Assembly: GCA_044224495.1 (NCBI GenBank)
Contig: JBGAKG010000005.1
Span: 310,001-374,000, forward strand
DNA from: JBGAKG01 sp044224495
Lineage (GTDB): Bacteria > Myxococcota_A > Polyangia > Polyangiales > Polyangiaceae
DNA length: 64,000 nt
Direction: 5' to 3'
This document shows positions 24,880-33,732 of the stretch, in pieces (position 1 is the first letter of the stretch; every line of letters starts with the position of its first letter). The position numbers and the translations under genes are program-made. A model generated the notes under the pieces. It had not been told where the DNA came from and ran no database searches. It saw only the letters and a program-made list of their open reading frames with translations.

Positions 24880-26727
24880 ATGCTTCGCCTCCCCCGCTCC
24901 GCCCCGGTCATCGTCTCCGTCCTCGCGCTGGCGGTGCTCGCGTGCAGCGACGCATCCCATCGGCCAGCCGGCGGCTTCGGCTTCGAGTTCGATGCTGGGC
25001 CCTTCTCGCCTCCGTTCACCAAGGACGCCGGCTCCGTCGCGCAGCCGAACCTCTTCCCTCCCGTCCTCGGCGAGACGTCGGTCCCCGCCGTTCGTGCGCC
25101 CACCATCTTCGGCGGCACGCTGCTCGCTCTGGCCGACGGCACGCACGTCGTCGCAGCCGATCCCGACCGCGACCAGCTCTACGTCGTCGACCTCGCGGCG
25201 AAGAAGGTGACCGCGACGGTCCCGACCGGCGCCGGAAGCCTCCCGTTCCGCGGCATCGAGAGCGCGCCCGGGGTCGTCCACTTCACGCTGCGCGGCACGG
25301 GCGAGGTCGTCACGGTCGACGCGTCCACGGGCGCGGTCCAGTGGCGCGCGAGCGCCTGCGCGGAGCCGCGCGGCATCACCTTCGACGGCGTGAAGCAGAG
25401 GCTCGCCGTCGCTTGCGAAGGCGGTGACATCGTCTCGCTCGCCGCCAGCGGCGGCGCGGTGGTCGCGACGCTCCACACGCCCGTGACGAGCGCACGCGAC
25501 GTCTTCGTCGAGGGCGAAGGCTTCTGGATCAGCGACTTTCGAACCGCGAGGCTGAACCGCGTCGATGGAAACGGGACGGTCGTGCAGACGCTCGGCACTT
25601 CGAGGCCGGGTGGCGGCACCGACTTCGCGTGGCGCACGCGGCGCGTCGACGCGACGACGTTCGTGATGAGCCACCAGACGACGATGCTCGGGGCGGCCAT
25701 CCCGACCTCGACGCCCGGCGCCTACGGCGGCACGGTGACGAACGACTGCATCCCCAGCGCGTCGCTCGTGGGGGTCGCGGTCAGCGTCCTCCGAACGAAC
25801 ACGGTCGGCGAGTTCTACGAGGTCCCCTCGGGCACGCTTCCGGTCGACGTCGCCTACCGCAACGGCGACGTCACGCTCGTCATGGCCGGAAACTCGTGGC
25901 AGCCCGCGTTCCGCAAGGTGCAAACGTTCCAGCGCGGCTTCGGCGTCCCGTTCGAGTGCAACCCGAAGCCGCCCGTGATCACGGGCGAGCTCGTCGCGGC
26001 GGAGAGCACCACGCTCGGCACGGTCGTCCAGAGCCGCGAACCGGCCGTGCTCGAGCTGCTCGGCCCGAACGGCGTCGCGGCTTCGATCGACCTCTCGGCG
26101 GTCTCGCGGCGCGACACAGGGTTGATCCTGTTCCACGCGAACTCGGGCCGCCACGTCGCGTGCGCCTCTTGTCACGCGGAGGGGGCCGACGACGCGCAGG
26201 TGTGGACCTTCCAGTCCGGCTCGACGGCGGCGAAGCGGCGCCGCACCCCCTCGCTCCGCGGCACGATCAAGGGCACGGCCCCGTACCACTGGGACGGCGA
26301 AGAGAAGGACCTCCAGGCGCTCTTCGCCGACGTGCTCGTGAAGCGGATGGACGGCCCCACCCTGAATGCGGCCCAGACGGAGGCGTTCACGAGCTGGATC
26401 GAGGCCCTTCCCGCCCCCGTTCGTTCGCCGACCAACGATCTCGCGACCACCCGTGGCGCCGCGGTCTTCGCGGGCAAGGGAAAGTGCTCGACCTGCCACG
26501 GTGACGGAGGCGCGAAGCCCTCGAACGAGCTCTTCGACGTGGGCACGGGCGGAGAGCTGGGCGCGCCGTCGCTCGTCGGCGTCTCGCTCCGATTCCCGCT
26601 CATGCACGACGGCTGCGCCACCACGTTCGCGGACCGCTTCACGCCCGCGTGCGGCGGCTGGGCGCACGGCGGCGCGCTGACGCCGAGCGAGACGTCCGAC
26701 GTCACCGCCTACCTGAAGTCGCTCTGA
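24880..26727 (+). CDS. Di-haem lipoprotein with beta-propeller, copy 2
   Basis: A 615-residue paralogue of the preceding gene. The signal MLRLPRSAPVIVSVLALAVLAC ends in a lipobox. The propeller phrases AAADPDRDQLYVVDLAAKK... are recognisably the same, as are PVTSARDVFVEGEGFWISDFR, NSGRHVACASCHAEGADD and the second haem site CSTCHG. The closing segment PLMHDGCATTFADRFTPACGG with two Cys is shared too. Both keep two CxxCH motifs, so both are probably functional. Codon use is more strongly GC3-biased than in copy 1, so the pair is not a very recent duplication or has drifted unequally. Confidence 0.87.
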   Translation: MLRLPRSAPVIVSVLALAVLACSDASHRPAGGFGFEFDAGPFSPPFTKDAGSVAQPNLFPPVLGETSVPAVRAPTIFGGTLLALADGTHVVAADPDRDQLYVVDLAAKKVTATVPTGAGSLPFRGIESAPGVVHFTLRGTGEVVTVDASTGAVQWRASACAEPRGITFDGVKQRLAVACEGGDIVSLAASGGAVVATLHTPVTSARDVFVEGEGFWISDFRTARLNRVDGNGTVVQTLGTSRPGGGTDFAWRTRRVDATTFVMSHQTTMLGAAIPTSTPGAYGGTVTNDCIPSASLVGVAVSVLRTNTVGEFYEVPSGTLPVDVAYRNGDVTLVMAGNSWQPAFRKVQTFQRGFGVPFECNPKPPVITGELVAAESTTLGTVVQSREPAVLELLGPNGVAASIDLSAVSRRDTGLILFHANSGRHVACASCHAEGADDAQVWTFQSGSTAAKRRRTPSLRGTIKGTAPYHWDGEEKDLQALFADVLVKRMDGPTLNAAQTEAFTSWIEALPAPVRSPTNDLATTRGAAVFAGKGKCSTCHGDGGAKPSNELFDVGTGGELGAPSLVGVSLRFPLMHDGCATTFADRFTPACGGWAHGGALTPSETSDVTAYLKSL

Positions 26728-26734
26728 GCGCGCT

Positions 26735-27328
26735 CTACATCGCGCGCAGCGTCTTGCAGGCGTCGGGCGGCGTCGTCGGCCGCCCTTCGTCGTAGCTGGC
26801 CTCGCACGCGATGAGCATGGTCCCGCGCTTGACGACGGAGTACGCGTAGATGTTGCCGGTCGTCCCCTTCACCGACTCCTTGCGGAGCGAGAAGAAGCCG
26901 TTCCCGTCGGAGATGTCCTCGTGGGAGACGTTCTTCAGCACGTCGGTCTCCACCATGTCCTGCTTCTTGATGTCGTCGAAGGTGAACGCGTACGAGGAGC
27001 TCGGGGTCCAGTACTTGACGACGAAGGTGTCGCCCGCCTCGTTGTCGAAGCTGTCCTCCATCCCCGTGGCGGTCTTCTTCGTCTCCTTCGGCGGCGTGTA
27101 GCCAGTGGGCAGCTTCACGCAGTAGATGCCGGCAGCGTCCTTGTAGGCGCCGTCGACGCAGCTACTCGTCTTCGCTCCCGTGGTGGCAGCCGCGGTGGCA
27201 GCCGTGGTGCCAGCCGCAGTGGCCGACGCGCCCGTCGTCGTGGTCGTCGCCCCGTCCTTCTTGCTGCACGCCGCGGCCATCGCCACCAAGAAGAGCGCAG
27301 CGATCCCTCGCAGAGATTGGTTCGTCAT
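26735..27328 (-). CDS. Secreted lipoprotein
   Basis: A 197-residue lipoprotein with signal MTNQSLRGIAALFLVAMAAAC (lipobox AAAC). A low-complexity Thr/Ala linker (residues about 30-55) precedes a soluble domain of about 140 residues with two conserved-looking Cys near SSCVDGAYKDAAGIYCVKLP, a beta-rich core (DTFVVKYWTPSSSYAFTFDDI) and a Cys pair at the end (ACEASYDEGRPTTPPDACKTL). It is convergent with the di-haem gene. Function unknown; a ligand-binding periplasmic domain is plausible. Confidence 0.8.
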   Translation of the reverse strand: MTNQSLRGIAALFLVAMAAACSKKDGATTTTTGASATAAGTTAATAAATTGAKTSSCVDGAYKDAAGIYCVKLPTGYTPPKETKKTATGMEDSFDNEAGDTFVVKYWTPSSSYAFTFDDIKKQDMVETDVLKNVSHEDISDGNGFFSLRKESVKGTTGNIYAYSVVKRGTMLIACEASYDEGRPTTPPDACKTLRAM

Positions 27329-27367
27329 GCAGTGGGACTATCCGCACGAGGCCCACGGTGGCCATGG

Positions 27368-27997
27368 TCATCTAGGAGACGCGGACGGCATCGTGATGTC
27401 GGGCGGGCGCACGTAGAGCGGCTCCAGCGCGTCGACGTCGTCCGGCGTCCGCCCCCGCGCGAGCGCTCCAATCGTCGCCGCGCGCGGGACGTCGTTCGGG
27501 GCGCTCGAGAGCACGCGAACGCCCTCCATCTCGAGCGCGCGCGCCGGCTCGCCGACCGCGAGCGCGAGCCCTTGCGCGCGGACCCGCTCGCGCACGGTCT
27601 CGAGCGACGCGTGCCCCGGCTCGCCGCCGCCGATCCGGAAGAACACCTCGCCCTTGCCGGCGTCGATCAGGCTCACGCAGGGCTCGGTCAGGCCGCGCTC
27701 GAGCGCGTCGAAGCCGTTCACGGCGACCACCTCGGCGCCCGTCGCGATCGCGATCCCCTTCACCGTCGCCACCGCCACGCGCGTCCCCGTGAACGAACCC
27801 GGGCCGATCCCGACCGCCCAGCGCGCGACGTCGGCCGGCGCCCAACCGAGCTCGCGGAAGAGGTCGTCGAGCAACCCGACGAGCGACTCGCCGTGCGCGT
27901 TGCGCACGGACGACGAGCGCTCGGCGACCAACCGGTCGTCCTCCAAGGCGGCGATCGTCCCAAGTTGGGACGAGGTATCGATCGCCACGAGCTTCAT
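27368..27997 (-). CDS. tsaB: tRNA N6-threonylcarbamoyladenosine synthesis protein TsaB
   Basis: A 209-residue protein of the ASKHA fold. It begins MKLVAIDTSSQLGTIAALEDD, the family start, and carries VGIGPGSFTGTRVAVATVKGIA near residue 70, the diagnostic TsaB motif. TsaB pairs with TsaD and TsaE to transfer threonylcarbamoyl to A37 of tRNAs that read ANN codons. The ATG at 27997 was preferred to one four codons upstream. It is the last gene of the run pncB to tsaB, 22 bases after the MoxR gene. A dispersed 15-bp palindrome overlaps its N-terminal codons at 27957. Confidence 0.93.
   Translation of the reverse strand: MKLVAIDTSSQLGTIAALEDDRLVAERSSSVRNAHGESLVGLLDDLFRELGWAPADVARWAVGIGPGSFTGTRVAVATVKGIAIATGAEVVAVNGFDALERGLTEPCVSLIDAGKGEVFFRIGGGEPGHASLETVRERVRAQGLALAVGEPARALEMEGVRVLSSAPNDVPRAATIGALARGRTPDDVDALEPLYVRPPDITMPSASPR
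27957..27971. repeat. Dispersed palindrome GTMCC-N5-GGKAC, copy
   Basis: GTCCC-AAGTT-GGGAC inside tsaB; arms extend to GTCCCAA/TTGGGAC around one base. Confidence 0.7.
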
Positions 27998-28019
27998 GCT
28001 CGCAGGCATCCGCCGACCG

Positions 28020-29195
28020 TCACAGCTGCGCGAAGCGGCCGCTGCGGAACGCCGCCTCGAGGAGCTGGTCGACGCGCCGCACGAGCTCCGGCGCGCGCGG
28101 GTCGCTCGAAGCGCCGAGCGCCGCCTTGATCTCGTTGAGCGCCTTGAGCTGGCTGAAGAGCTGGACGTCGCCGAGCCCACCCGCACCGGTGAGCACCTGG
28201 CGGACGCGGTCGATCTCGGCGGCGAGCGCCTCGATCCCGATCCCCAGCGCACCGACCCGGCGCGCGTTCGGGTGATCGCGGAAGTGGGCTTCGAGGACCG
28301 GCGAGACGATCGCCTCGAGGATCGCCGCCTGATCCTCGTTGTTCCAGATGTGCTTGAGCACGAAGAAATCGCTCGCATCCGGCGCCTGCCGGTTGTCGAG
28401 GAACGCGCTCGCGGCGAAGAGCTTGAGCAGCTTCACGACGCGGCGGTCGGAGAGGCTCACGCCCTCGGCGCGGATCTGGAAGACGAGCCCCTTGTACTGG
28501 GAGAAGAACTCCTCCGAGAACTTCATCCGCTGGCCGAAGCCGCGGTGGAGCTCGCCGAACTCCTTCGCCGCAGCGAGCGGTTGGATCGGCTGCTGGAGCA
28601 CGCCCTGGACCTCGTTCATCAGGCCCTTCTGGAGGAGATCCTGGAAGTGGTAGGCATCGAGATTGTCGCTCCGGATCCGGAGCAGGAAGCGGTCGAAGAT
28701 CGCGGTGAGCGTCTCGTCGGAGGGGACCTCGTTCGAGGCCCCGAAGCACGACAGAATCGGGCAGCGCAAGACCTGCCCGCCGCTGGTGTAGACGCGCTCG
28801 TTCAGGAGCGTGAGGAGCGCGTTGAGGATCGCGGAGTTCGACTTGAAGACCTCGTCGAGGAAGACGACCTCGGCCTCCGGCAGCATGTTCTCGGTCCGAC
28901 GCACGTAGCGGCCTTCGCGGAAGGCGGCGATGTCGACCGGGCCGAAGATCTCGTTCGGCTCCGTGAAGCGCGTGAGGAGGTACTCGAAGTAGCGCGCCTG
29001 GATCAGCTTGGAGAACGTGCGGATCAACGCGGACTTCGCCGTGCCGGGCGGCCCGATGAGGACCGCGTGCTCGCCAGCGACGACCGCGATCAGGAGCAGT
29101 CGGATGACCTCTTCCTTGCCGAGGAAGCGCCCCTCGAGGTTCTGCGCGATGAGGGCGAGACGGTTGTTGAGCGGGAGCGCCTGCTGCTGGGTCAT
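28020..29195 (-). CDS. MoxR/RavA-type AAA+ ATPase
   Basis: A 391-residue chaperone-like AAA+ protein. It begins MTQQQALPLNNRLALIAQNL, then FLGKEEVIRLLLIAVVAGEHAVLIGPPGTAKSAL with Walker A at GPPGTAKS (near residue 49). Walker B is AEVVFLDEVFKSN, followed by the sensor phrase FGASNEVPSDETLTAIFDRFLLRI. The C-terminal 120 residues continue with family-typical helices. RavA works with the VWA protein ViaA; no VWA gene is in the window. The ATG overlaps the Nudix gene stop by four bases (ATGA), indicating coupled translation in the NAD-linked operon. Confidence 0.92.
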   Translation of the reverse strand: MTQQQALPLNNRLALIAQNLEGRFLGKEEVIRLLLIAVVAGEHAVLIGPPGTAKSALIRTFSKLIQARYFEYLLTRFTEPNEIFGPVDIAAFREGRYVRRTENMLPEAEVVFLDEVFKSNSAILNALLTLLNERVYTSGGQVLRCPILSCFGASNEVPSDETLTAIFDRFLLRIRSDNLDAYHFQDLLQKGLMNEVQGVLQQPIQPLAAAKEFGELHRGFGQRMKFSEEFFSQYKGLVFQIRAEGVSLSDRRVVKLLKLFAASAFLDNRQAPDASDFFVLKHIWNNEDQAAILEAIVSPVLEAHFRDHPNARRVGALGIGIEALAAEIDRVRQVLTGAGGLGDVQLFSQLKALNEIKAALGASSDPRAPELVRRVDQLLEAAFRSGRFAQL

Positions 29196-29908
29196 GAGCC
29201 GCGCGAGGCTACCACGGATCGATAGAGGGCCGCCGGCTTCGAGCCCGTGCGCCGCTTTCCCGCCGCGGGTGCGACGACGCCGTCTTCGAGCATGCGCTGG
29301 AAGCGACGCCGGAAGTTCCCCGGGTCGAGCGCGCGCCCCGTGATCGCACCGAACGTCGCGCGGAGCTCGGGGATCGTGAACGGGCTCGGCGCGAGGTGGA
29401 ACCCCACCGCCGACCGATCGAGCTCGGCGACGATCTTCGCGTGCGCCGCGCGCGCGATGGACTCGTGGTCGAACGCGAGCGCCACCTTGCCCTCCGCGAC
29501 TTCGGCGAAGCCGACCCAGAGCGCCGCGGACGCGTCCCCACCGCCGCGAACGCGCGGCACGAGCTCGGGCCTCACCAGCGCCGCGTACGCGACCGCGATG
29601 ACGCGCATGCGCGGATCGCGACCGGCGCGCCCGAACGCGCCGACCTGCTCGAGCCACACCTCGTCGGGAGAGAGACCCGTCTCCTCCGTGAGCTCGCGCC
29701 GCGCGGCGGCGTCGAGATCTTCGCCCTGCTCCCGCAGCGACGCGCCGTCCCCGACGACGCGGAGGAACCCGCCCGGGAGCGCGAGCTCGCCTTTGAACGG
29801 GGCTTCGCCGCGGCGCACGACGAGCAGGCGAAGCTCGCCCCGCTCGACCGTGAGCACCACCACGTCGACCGCCACGGCGGGGCGCGGGAAGTCCTGGAGC
29901 CGTTTCAT
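29192..29908 (-). CDS. Nudix-type transcriptional regulator (NrtR-like)
   Basis: A 238-residue protein with an N-terminal Nudix domain (PAVAVDVVVLTVERGELRLLVVRR to residue 140). The Nudix helix AARRELTEETGL is present but its first part (GEDLDA) departs from the catalytic GX5E. A C-terminal winged helix follows (SPFTIPELRATFGAITGRALDPGNFRRRFQRMLEDG). This is the domain order of NrtR, which represses NAD-salvage genes and binds ADP-ribose. It lies 17 bases after the nicotinamidase gene, behind pncB, exactly the target pathway of NrtR. A long inverted repeat in front of pncB is a candidate operator. Confidence 0.85.
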   Translation of the reverse strand: MKRLQDFPRPAVAVDVVVLTVERGELRLLVVRRGEAPFKGELALPGGFLRVVGDGASLREQGEDLDAAARRELTEETGLSPDEVWLEQVGAFGRAGRDPRMRVIAVAYAALVRPELVPRVRGGGDASAALWVGFAEVAEGKVALAFDHESIARAAHAKIVAELDRSAVGFHLAPSPFTIPELRATFGAITGRALDPGNFRRRFQRMLEDGVVAPAAGKRRTGSKPAALYRSVVASRGS

Positions 29909-29925
29909 GCGCTCTCCCCCGCCGC

Positions 29926-30894
29926 TCAGATCGGCTCGTTCGTCGTGACGACGTTCATTCCGAACGCGGCGAGCTCTTCGAACGCAGCCTCCGCGATCGC
30001 CGGGAAATCGAGCTCCGGCGGGAGCGGGTCGATCGGCGGCGGCGGGACCGGGCTCATCGCGTCCCGCAGGATGTAGATCCGCCGTGCGAGCGCGCGATCG
30101 GTCTTCTCGATCCGCGCGCGGAGGTCGAGCAGCGTCGAGAGCACGCAGTGGGACTTCGCCTGCCCGAAGACGTAGACGCGGTCGTGCGACATGAGCGTCT
30201 CGAAGAGCCGCTCGTCGAACGAGCCCACCGGGGTACCGGCGACCTCCTGCACTTCCGGGGACAGCACCGAGAAGTTCTCGGTCCACGGGTGCTCGCCTTT
30301 GGTGACGAAGATCGTCGGCGTCTGACGCGCGGTCGCGTGGAACAGCGAGAGCTCCATGAGCTGCGGCACCAGCGCGCTGGACAGCCCGCCGCGGAGCGCG
30401 TGGAACGGCCAGATCGTGAGCACGTACTTGCCGCTCGCTTCGAGCCGTTCGACGTAGTCGAGCGCGGCGTCCTCGTCGATCGCCTGCGCCGCGCGCCAGC
30501 GCCCGAACCGGACGTCGCGCTCGCGGATGACGGTGAACGGTGCGGGCATGCCGCCCTCGGCGCCGCGCCAGAACGACGGGTGGAAGATCTGGTGGGCGCG
30601 GTGCGTGTCGAGCGAGAGTACGAGTGTCGTGATCCGCTCGAGGTGACGGTAGAGGAACCGCAGCGCACGCTCCGTGTCGAGCACCGCACCCGGCACGAAC
30701 AGGCTTCCCTGCGGGAGCGCGAACGCGACCTGCACGTCGATCCCGAACGCGCAGATGCGCTGCTCGTCGCTCGCGGCGGGGGTCACGCCCTCTTCCTCGG
30801 CCCAGGCGACCGCAGCGTCGGCGATCGCCCCCGCCCGCTCGACGTAGAGCTCTCCAATGGGCCGGTCGAATGCGAACGCGGGAACGTCTTCCAT
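29926..30894 (-). CDS. Nicotinamidase-like cysteine hydrolase
   Basis: A 322-residue isochorismatase-fold protein. The probable catalytic Asp is in FGIDVQVAFALPQGSLFVPGA (residue 53). The metal site reads SLDTHRAHQIFHPSFW, close to the D-x-H...H of nicotinamidases. The nucleophilic Cys is expected in VFGQAKSHCVLSTLLDL near residue 245. It is longer than PncA (about 210), with extra loops around ERDVRFGRWRAAQAI. Nicotinamidase deamidates nicotinamide to nicotinate, the substrate of the upstream pncB product. It overlaps pncB by one base (TGATG), so translation is coupled. Confidence 0.8.
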   Translation of the reverse strand: MEDVPAFAFDRPIGELYVERAGAIADAAVAWAEEEGVTPAASDEQRICAFGIDVQVAFALPQGSLFVPGAVLDTERALRFLYRHLERITTLVLSLDTHRAHQIFHPSFWRGAEGGMPAPFTVIRERDVRFGRWRAAQAIDEDAALDYVERLEASGKYVLTIWPFHALRGGLSSALVPQLMELSLFHATARQTPTIFVTKGEHPWTENFSVLSPEVQEVAGTPVGSFDERLFETLMSHDRVYVFGQAKSHCVLSTLLDLRARIEKTDRALARRIYILRDAMSPVPPPPIDPLPPELDFPAIAEAAFEELAAFGMNVVTTNEPI

Positions 30895-32333
30895 CACGAC
30901 ACCTCCTTGGTGCTCGCTTCTTCGATCACGCGGGTGCGCCGCGCCTCGCACGACGCGACGAGCGCGGCGGTCGCGGCGCTGGGCGCGGTGGTCGCCCCGG
31001 CCGGCGGCGTCGGCGCCGGATCGCGCTCCGCGCCGCTGAGGAGCGCGTACCCGTCCGGGATCGCCTCGCCCGCCTGCCCCACGAGCCCCCAGGGCCCTTC
31101 GCCGCGGACGCGGCGGAACACGACCGGCCGTCCGGGGACGCTGCGCTTGCCGGCGTCGTCCGAGAACTTCATCACCGCCATCGTACCAGATTGGGACAAC
31201 TTGTAGACGGCCGCGACCCGATCGCGGCCGAGCGCGGCCCGCCCGACCAGGTGCCCGCCGTACCCGTAGTAGAGCCGCTCCGGAGGCAACCCGAGCTCGG
31301 CGCGGAGCCGCTCGAAGCGCACGGTGAGCTCGAGGTCGAACCCGTCTTCGAGGATGTGGACGGGCGCGAGGCCGCGCGCTCCCGCGAGCGCGTGAACGGC
31401 GCGGAGCTGCGCTTCTTTTTCGCCCGAGTCGTAGCGAACCGAGTCGCCCGCCCCCGGATCGTCCGCCATCACGCGCAGCGCCGAAGGGATGCCGGAGCGC
31501 AGCGTGTCGAACGTGTCGAGGAGGAAGCTCGAGCGCTGCGGGCGCCGCTCCTTCATCGCGCGGAACGCGGCTTCGTCGGCGCCGAAGCGCTGGACGTGCT
31601 CGTGCCCCATCGTGCCCACCGCGAGCATCCCGAGCTCTTTCGCCAGCGCGACGTGGCTCGTGCGGCGGACGCCGGCGGCGAGGCAGCCCTCGAGCACGAG
31701 CCGGTGCTGCTCGATGCACGTGGCCGCGCGCATGCCGACCTCGAAGACGCGGTCGCCCGTCCCGAGCGCCCCGACCAGCGCGGCCGCACGTGCACGCGCA
31801 CCGTCGCGGTACGCGTCGGGAGCGGGCGCCATCGCCGGCGCGTCCACGCCGAGCGCGTCGAGGACCTCGCGCACGAGCTCCGCCTCGCGCGCGCACGTCG
31901 GCTCGCGGACGCCGGCGGCGAGCGCGTCGCGATCGGTGCGCGCGAGCGTCGCGACCTGCGCGCGGAACGCCCACATGAGCACCTGCGGCTCGAGCCACGA
32001 CACGAGCGCCGAGGGCCCCGTGATCGAGAAGATGGGCTCGCCCGGGAGGTACCAGGCGCCGCGCGGGATGCTCGTGATCGCGACGTCGGCGGCGCGGCCC
32101 ATCGCGGCGCGGAAGCCGTCGCCCATCGGGTAGCCCAAGCGCGCGAGCTCGGACCACGTCGACTCGTCGGGACCGACCGACGGCAGGAGCGCCCGCACCG
32201 CGCGCTCGGTATCGAGCGGCCAGATGCCCGGGCCACCGCGCCGGTGCGTGTAGTAAAAAGTTTCGCGCCGGAGGGGGTACCCTGCCTCGGCCATGCTGAG
32301 CTTGTACCCGTCGGTTCGTGCGAGCTCGCTCAT
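30894..32333 (-). CDS. pncB: Nicotinate phosphoribosyltransferase
   Basis: A 479-residue enzyme that makes nicotinate mononucleotide from nicotinate and PRPP, the first committed step of the Preiss-Handler route. It begins SELARTDGYKLSMAEAGYPLRRETFYYTHRR, the family N-terminus. VGTMGHEHVQRFG and FLLDTFDTLRSG (near residues 215-250) match the conserved core, and VHILEDGFDLELTVRFE the phosphate-binding part. The ATG at 32333 matches the family start; the longer frame upstream crosses the intergenic palindrome. It is first in the run pncB, nicotinamidase, Nudix regulator, MoxR and tsaB. Confidence 0.9.
   Translation of the reverse strand: MSELARTDGYKLSMAEAGYPLRRETFYYTHRRGGPGIWPLDTERAVRALLPSVGPDESTWSELARLGYPMGDGFRAAMGRAADVAITSIPRGAWYLPGEPIFSITGPSALVSWLEPQVLMWAFRAQVATLARTDRDALAAGVREPTCAREAELVREVLDALGVDAPAMAPAPDAYRDGARARAAALVGALGTGDRVFEVGMRAATCIEQHRLVLEGCLAAGVRRTSHVALAKELGMLAVGTMGHEHVQRFGADEAAFRAMKERRPQRSSFLLDTFDTLRSGIPSALRVMADDPGAGDSVRYDSGEKEAQLRAVHALAGARGLAPVHILEDGFDLELTVRFERLRAELGLPPERLYYGYGGHLVGRAALGRDRVAAVYKLSQSGTMAVMKFSDDAGKRSVPGRPVVFRRVRGEGPWGLVGQAGEAIPDGYALLSGAERDPAPTPPAGATTAPSAATAALVASCEARRTRVIEEASTKEVS
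31183..31197. repeat. Dispersed palindrome GTMCC-N5-GGKAC, copy
   Basis: GTACC-AGATT-GGGAC inside pncB. Confidence 0.6.
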
Positions 32334-32350
32334 GCGGGAATCCTGCATCC

Positions 32351-32381
32351 GCGAGAAAGAGTCGTCAAGACTCTTTCTCGC
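32351..32381. promoter_or_regulatory. Perfect inverted repeat upstream of pncB (operator candidate)
   Basis: GCGAGAAAGAGT (32351-32362) and ACTCTTTCTCGC (32370-32381) are perfect 12-base arms with a seven-base centre. The site lies 17 bases before the pncB ATG and 64 bases before the divergent gene at 32446. NrtR binds palindromes in front of NAD genes and its gene is in this operon. No T-run makes it a terminator. Confidence 0.6.
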
Positions 32382-32445
32382 GCGTGGCGGCGCGTCGTAG
32401 CGTGTCGCCTCGCCTTTCGTCCGTTCTCCCCTTATACAGAAGGCC

Positions 32446-32700
32446 ATGGCGAATCGCGCGCAGTCCACGCGTCTCAGCATCGTTCGGACCGCGCTGCAGG
32501 ACATCGTGGAGCGCTTGAGCGAGATGCCGCTCACGCAAGAGGTCCGTGAGCTTCGCATCCAAGCCGCCGCTTACACGCGCTTGGTGCGGAGCTGGGACGT
32601 GACCCCTCCGTCCGAGGAGACCCGCGGCGACATGATGAAGAAGGTCCTCGACCTGAACGTGAAGGTTATCGCGCTCAATCGCGAGAAGCCGGCGCCGTGA
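32446..32700 (+). CDS. Small hypothetical protein coupled to the Rieske gene
   Basis: An 84-residue helical protein (MANRAQSTRLSIVRTALQDI; RELRIQAAAYTRLVRSWDVTP) with no recognised domain. Its stop TGA overlaps the GTG start of the Rieske gene by four bases (GTGA), so the two are translationally coupled. It is divergent from pncB across 112 bases that include the perfect inverted repeat. It might be an accessory or regulatory subunit, but nothing in the sequence shows this. Confidence 0.65.
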   Translation: MANRAQSTRLSIVRTALQDIVERLSEMPLTQEVRELRIQAAAYTRLVRSWDVTPPSEETRGDMMKKVLDLNVKVIALNREKPAP

Positions 32701-33725
32701 TCCCGCTGATCGACCAGTCCCCACTCGCGCGTTTCTTCCACCCCGTCCTCCCGGCGCGAAAGCTCCGGAAGGCACCGGTTCGGGTGGAGGTCGCGGGCCG
32801 CGCCTTCGCGCTCTATCGGGACGCCACCGGGCGCGCTCGCGGCGTGGTCGACCGTTGCCCGCACCGGTTCGCGCCCTTGTCGAAGGGCACGGTGGATGCG
32901 AAGGGGCGGATCGTCTGCCCGTACCACGGCTGGTCCTTCGACGCGGAGGGGCGCGGCACGAGCCCGTCGCAGCCGGAGCTCTCCAAGTGCGACGTGGGCA
33001 CGATCGAGGTCGTCGAGCGCGACGCGTACCTCTGGATCGGCGAGCGGACCGCGCAGCCGATGCGGCCGTTCGAGATGGACGGGTACCGCTTCTGCGGCGC
33101 GTTCGCGGTCCGCTTCGAGGCGCCGCTCCACGTGGCGTTCGACAACTTCTCGGAGGACGAGCACACGCCCTTCGTCCACACTCGCCTCGGCTGGGAGGCG
33201 AACGACTGCGGTGCGCTCGGCTTCTCGGCGGAGAACCACCCCGATCGCACCGTCGTGCACTACCACGGGCCGCAGCGCCCGAGCCGCGTCGCGCGGCTCT
33301 TCGGCATTCGTCCGGGGGACGTGTTCCACAACGATTGGGTCACGCGCTTCGAGCCGGTCCACACGGTCTACACGACGCAGTGGCGCGATCCGCGCACGGA
33401 CGTGGTGCGGCCGATGTCGATCCGGAGCCCGATCTATTTCGTGCCCGAGACGGAGCGCACGACGTGGCTGCACACCTTCGTGTTCGCGCGCCTGACGGAT
33501 CCGACGTTGGAGCGCCTCTTCCCGCTGCTGCGCCACGTCGCGACGGCGGTGGCGTGGGGCGAGATCCGCGACGACGCGAAGTTCATCCCGACGGTGAAGT
33601 ACACGCCGAAGGATCTGCGAGGGATGCGGCTCGGGAAGTACGACAAGCCGATCATCCACAATCACAAGTTGCTTCAGCGGCTGTATTGGGGTCTTGGCGA
33701 GTCCACGACGACAGCAGACGCGTAG
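32697..33725 (+). CDS. Rieske non-haem iron oxygenase
   Basis: A 342-residue ring-hydroxylating-type oxygenase. The Rieske [2Fe-2S] site is CPHRFAPL (near residue 55) and CPYHGWSF (near residue 72). The mononuclear iron site is expected in VAFDNFSEDEHTPFVHTRLG (near residue 145), with two His and the acidic residue of the 2-His-1-carboxylate facial triad. Members act on aromatic, sterol or porphyrin-type substrates and need an external ferredoxin or reductase, none of which is adjacent. The GTG start overlaps the upstream stop. It is followed by a repeat array. Confidence 0.88.
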   Translation: MIPLIDQSPLARFFHPVLPARKLRKAPVRVEVAGRAFALYRDATGRARGVVDRCPHRFAPLSKGTVDAKGRIVCPYHGWSFDAEGRGTSPSQPELSKCDVGTIEVVERDAYLWIGERTAQPMRPFEMDGYRFCGAFAVRFEAPLHVAFDNFSEDEHTPFVHTRLGWEANDCGALGFSAENHPDRTVVHYHGPQRPSRVARLFGIRPGDVFHNDWVTRFEPVHTVYTTQWRDPRTDVVRPMSIRSPIYFVPETERTTWLHTFVFARLTDPTLERLFPLLRHVATAVAWGEIRDDAKFIPTVKYTPKDLRGMRLGKYDKPIIHNHKLLQRLYWGLGESTTTADA

Positions 33726-33732
33726 ACATCGA

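Noticed and set aside
32351..32381. Terminator between divergent genes
   Set aside because: The stem is strong but there is no T-run and no gene ends there; an operator is more likely.
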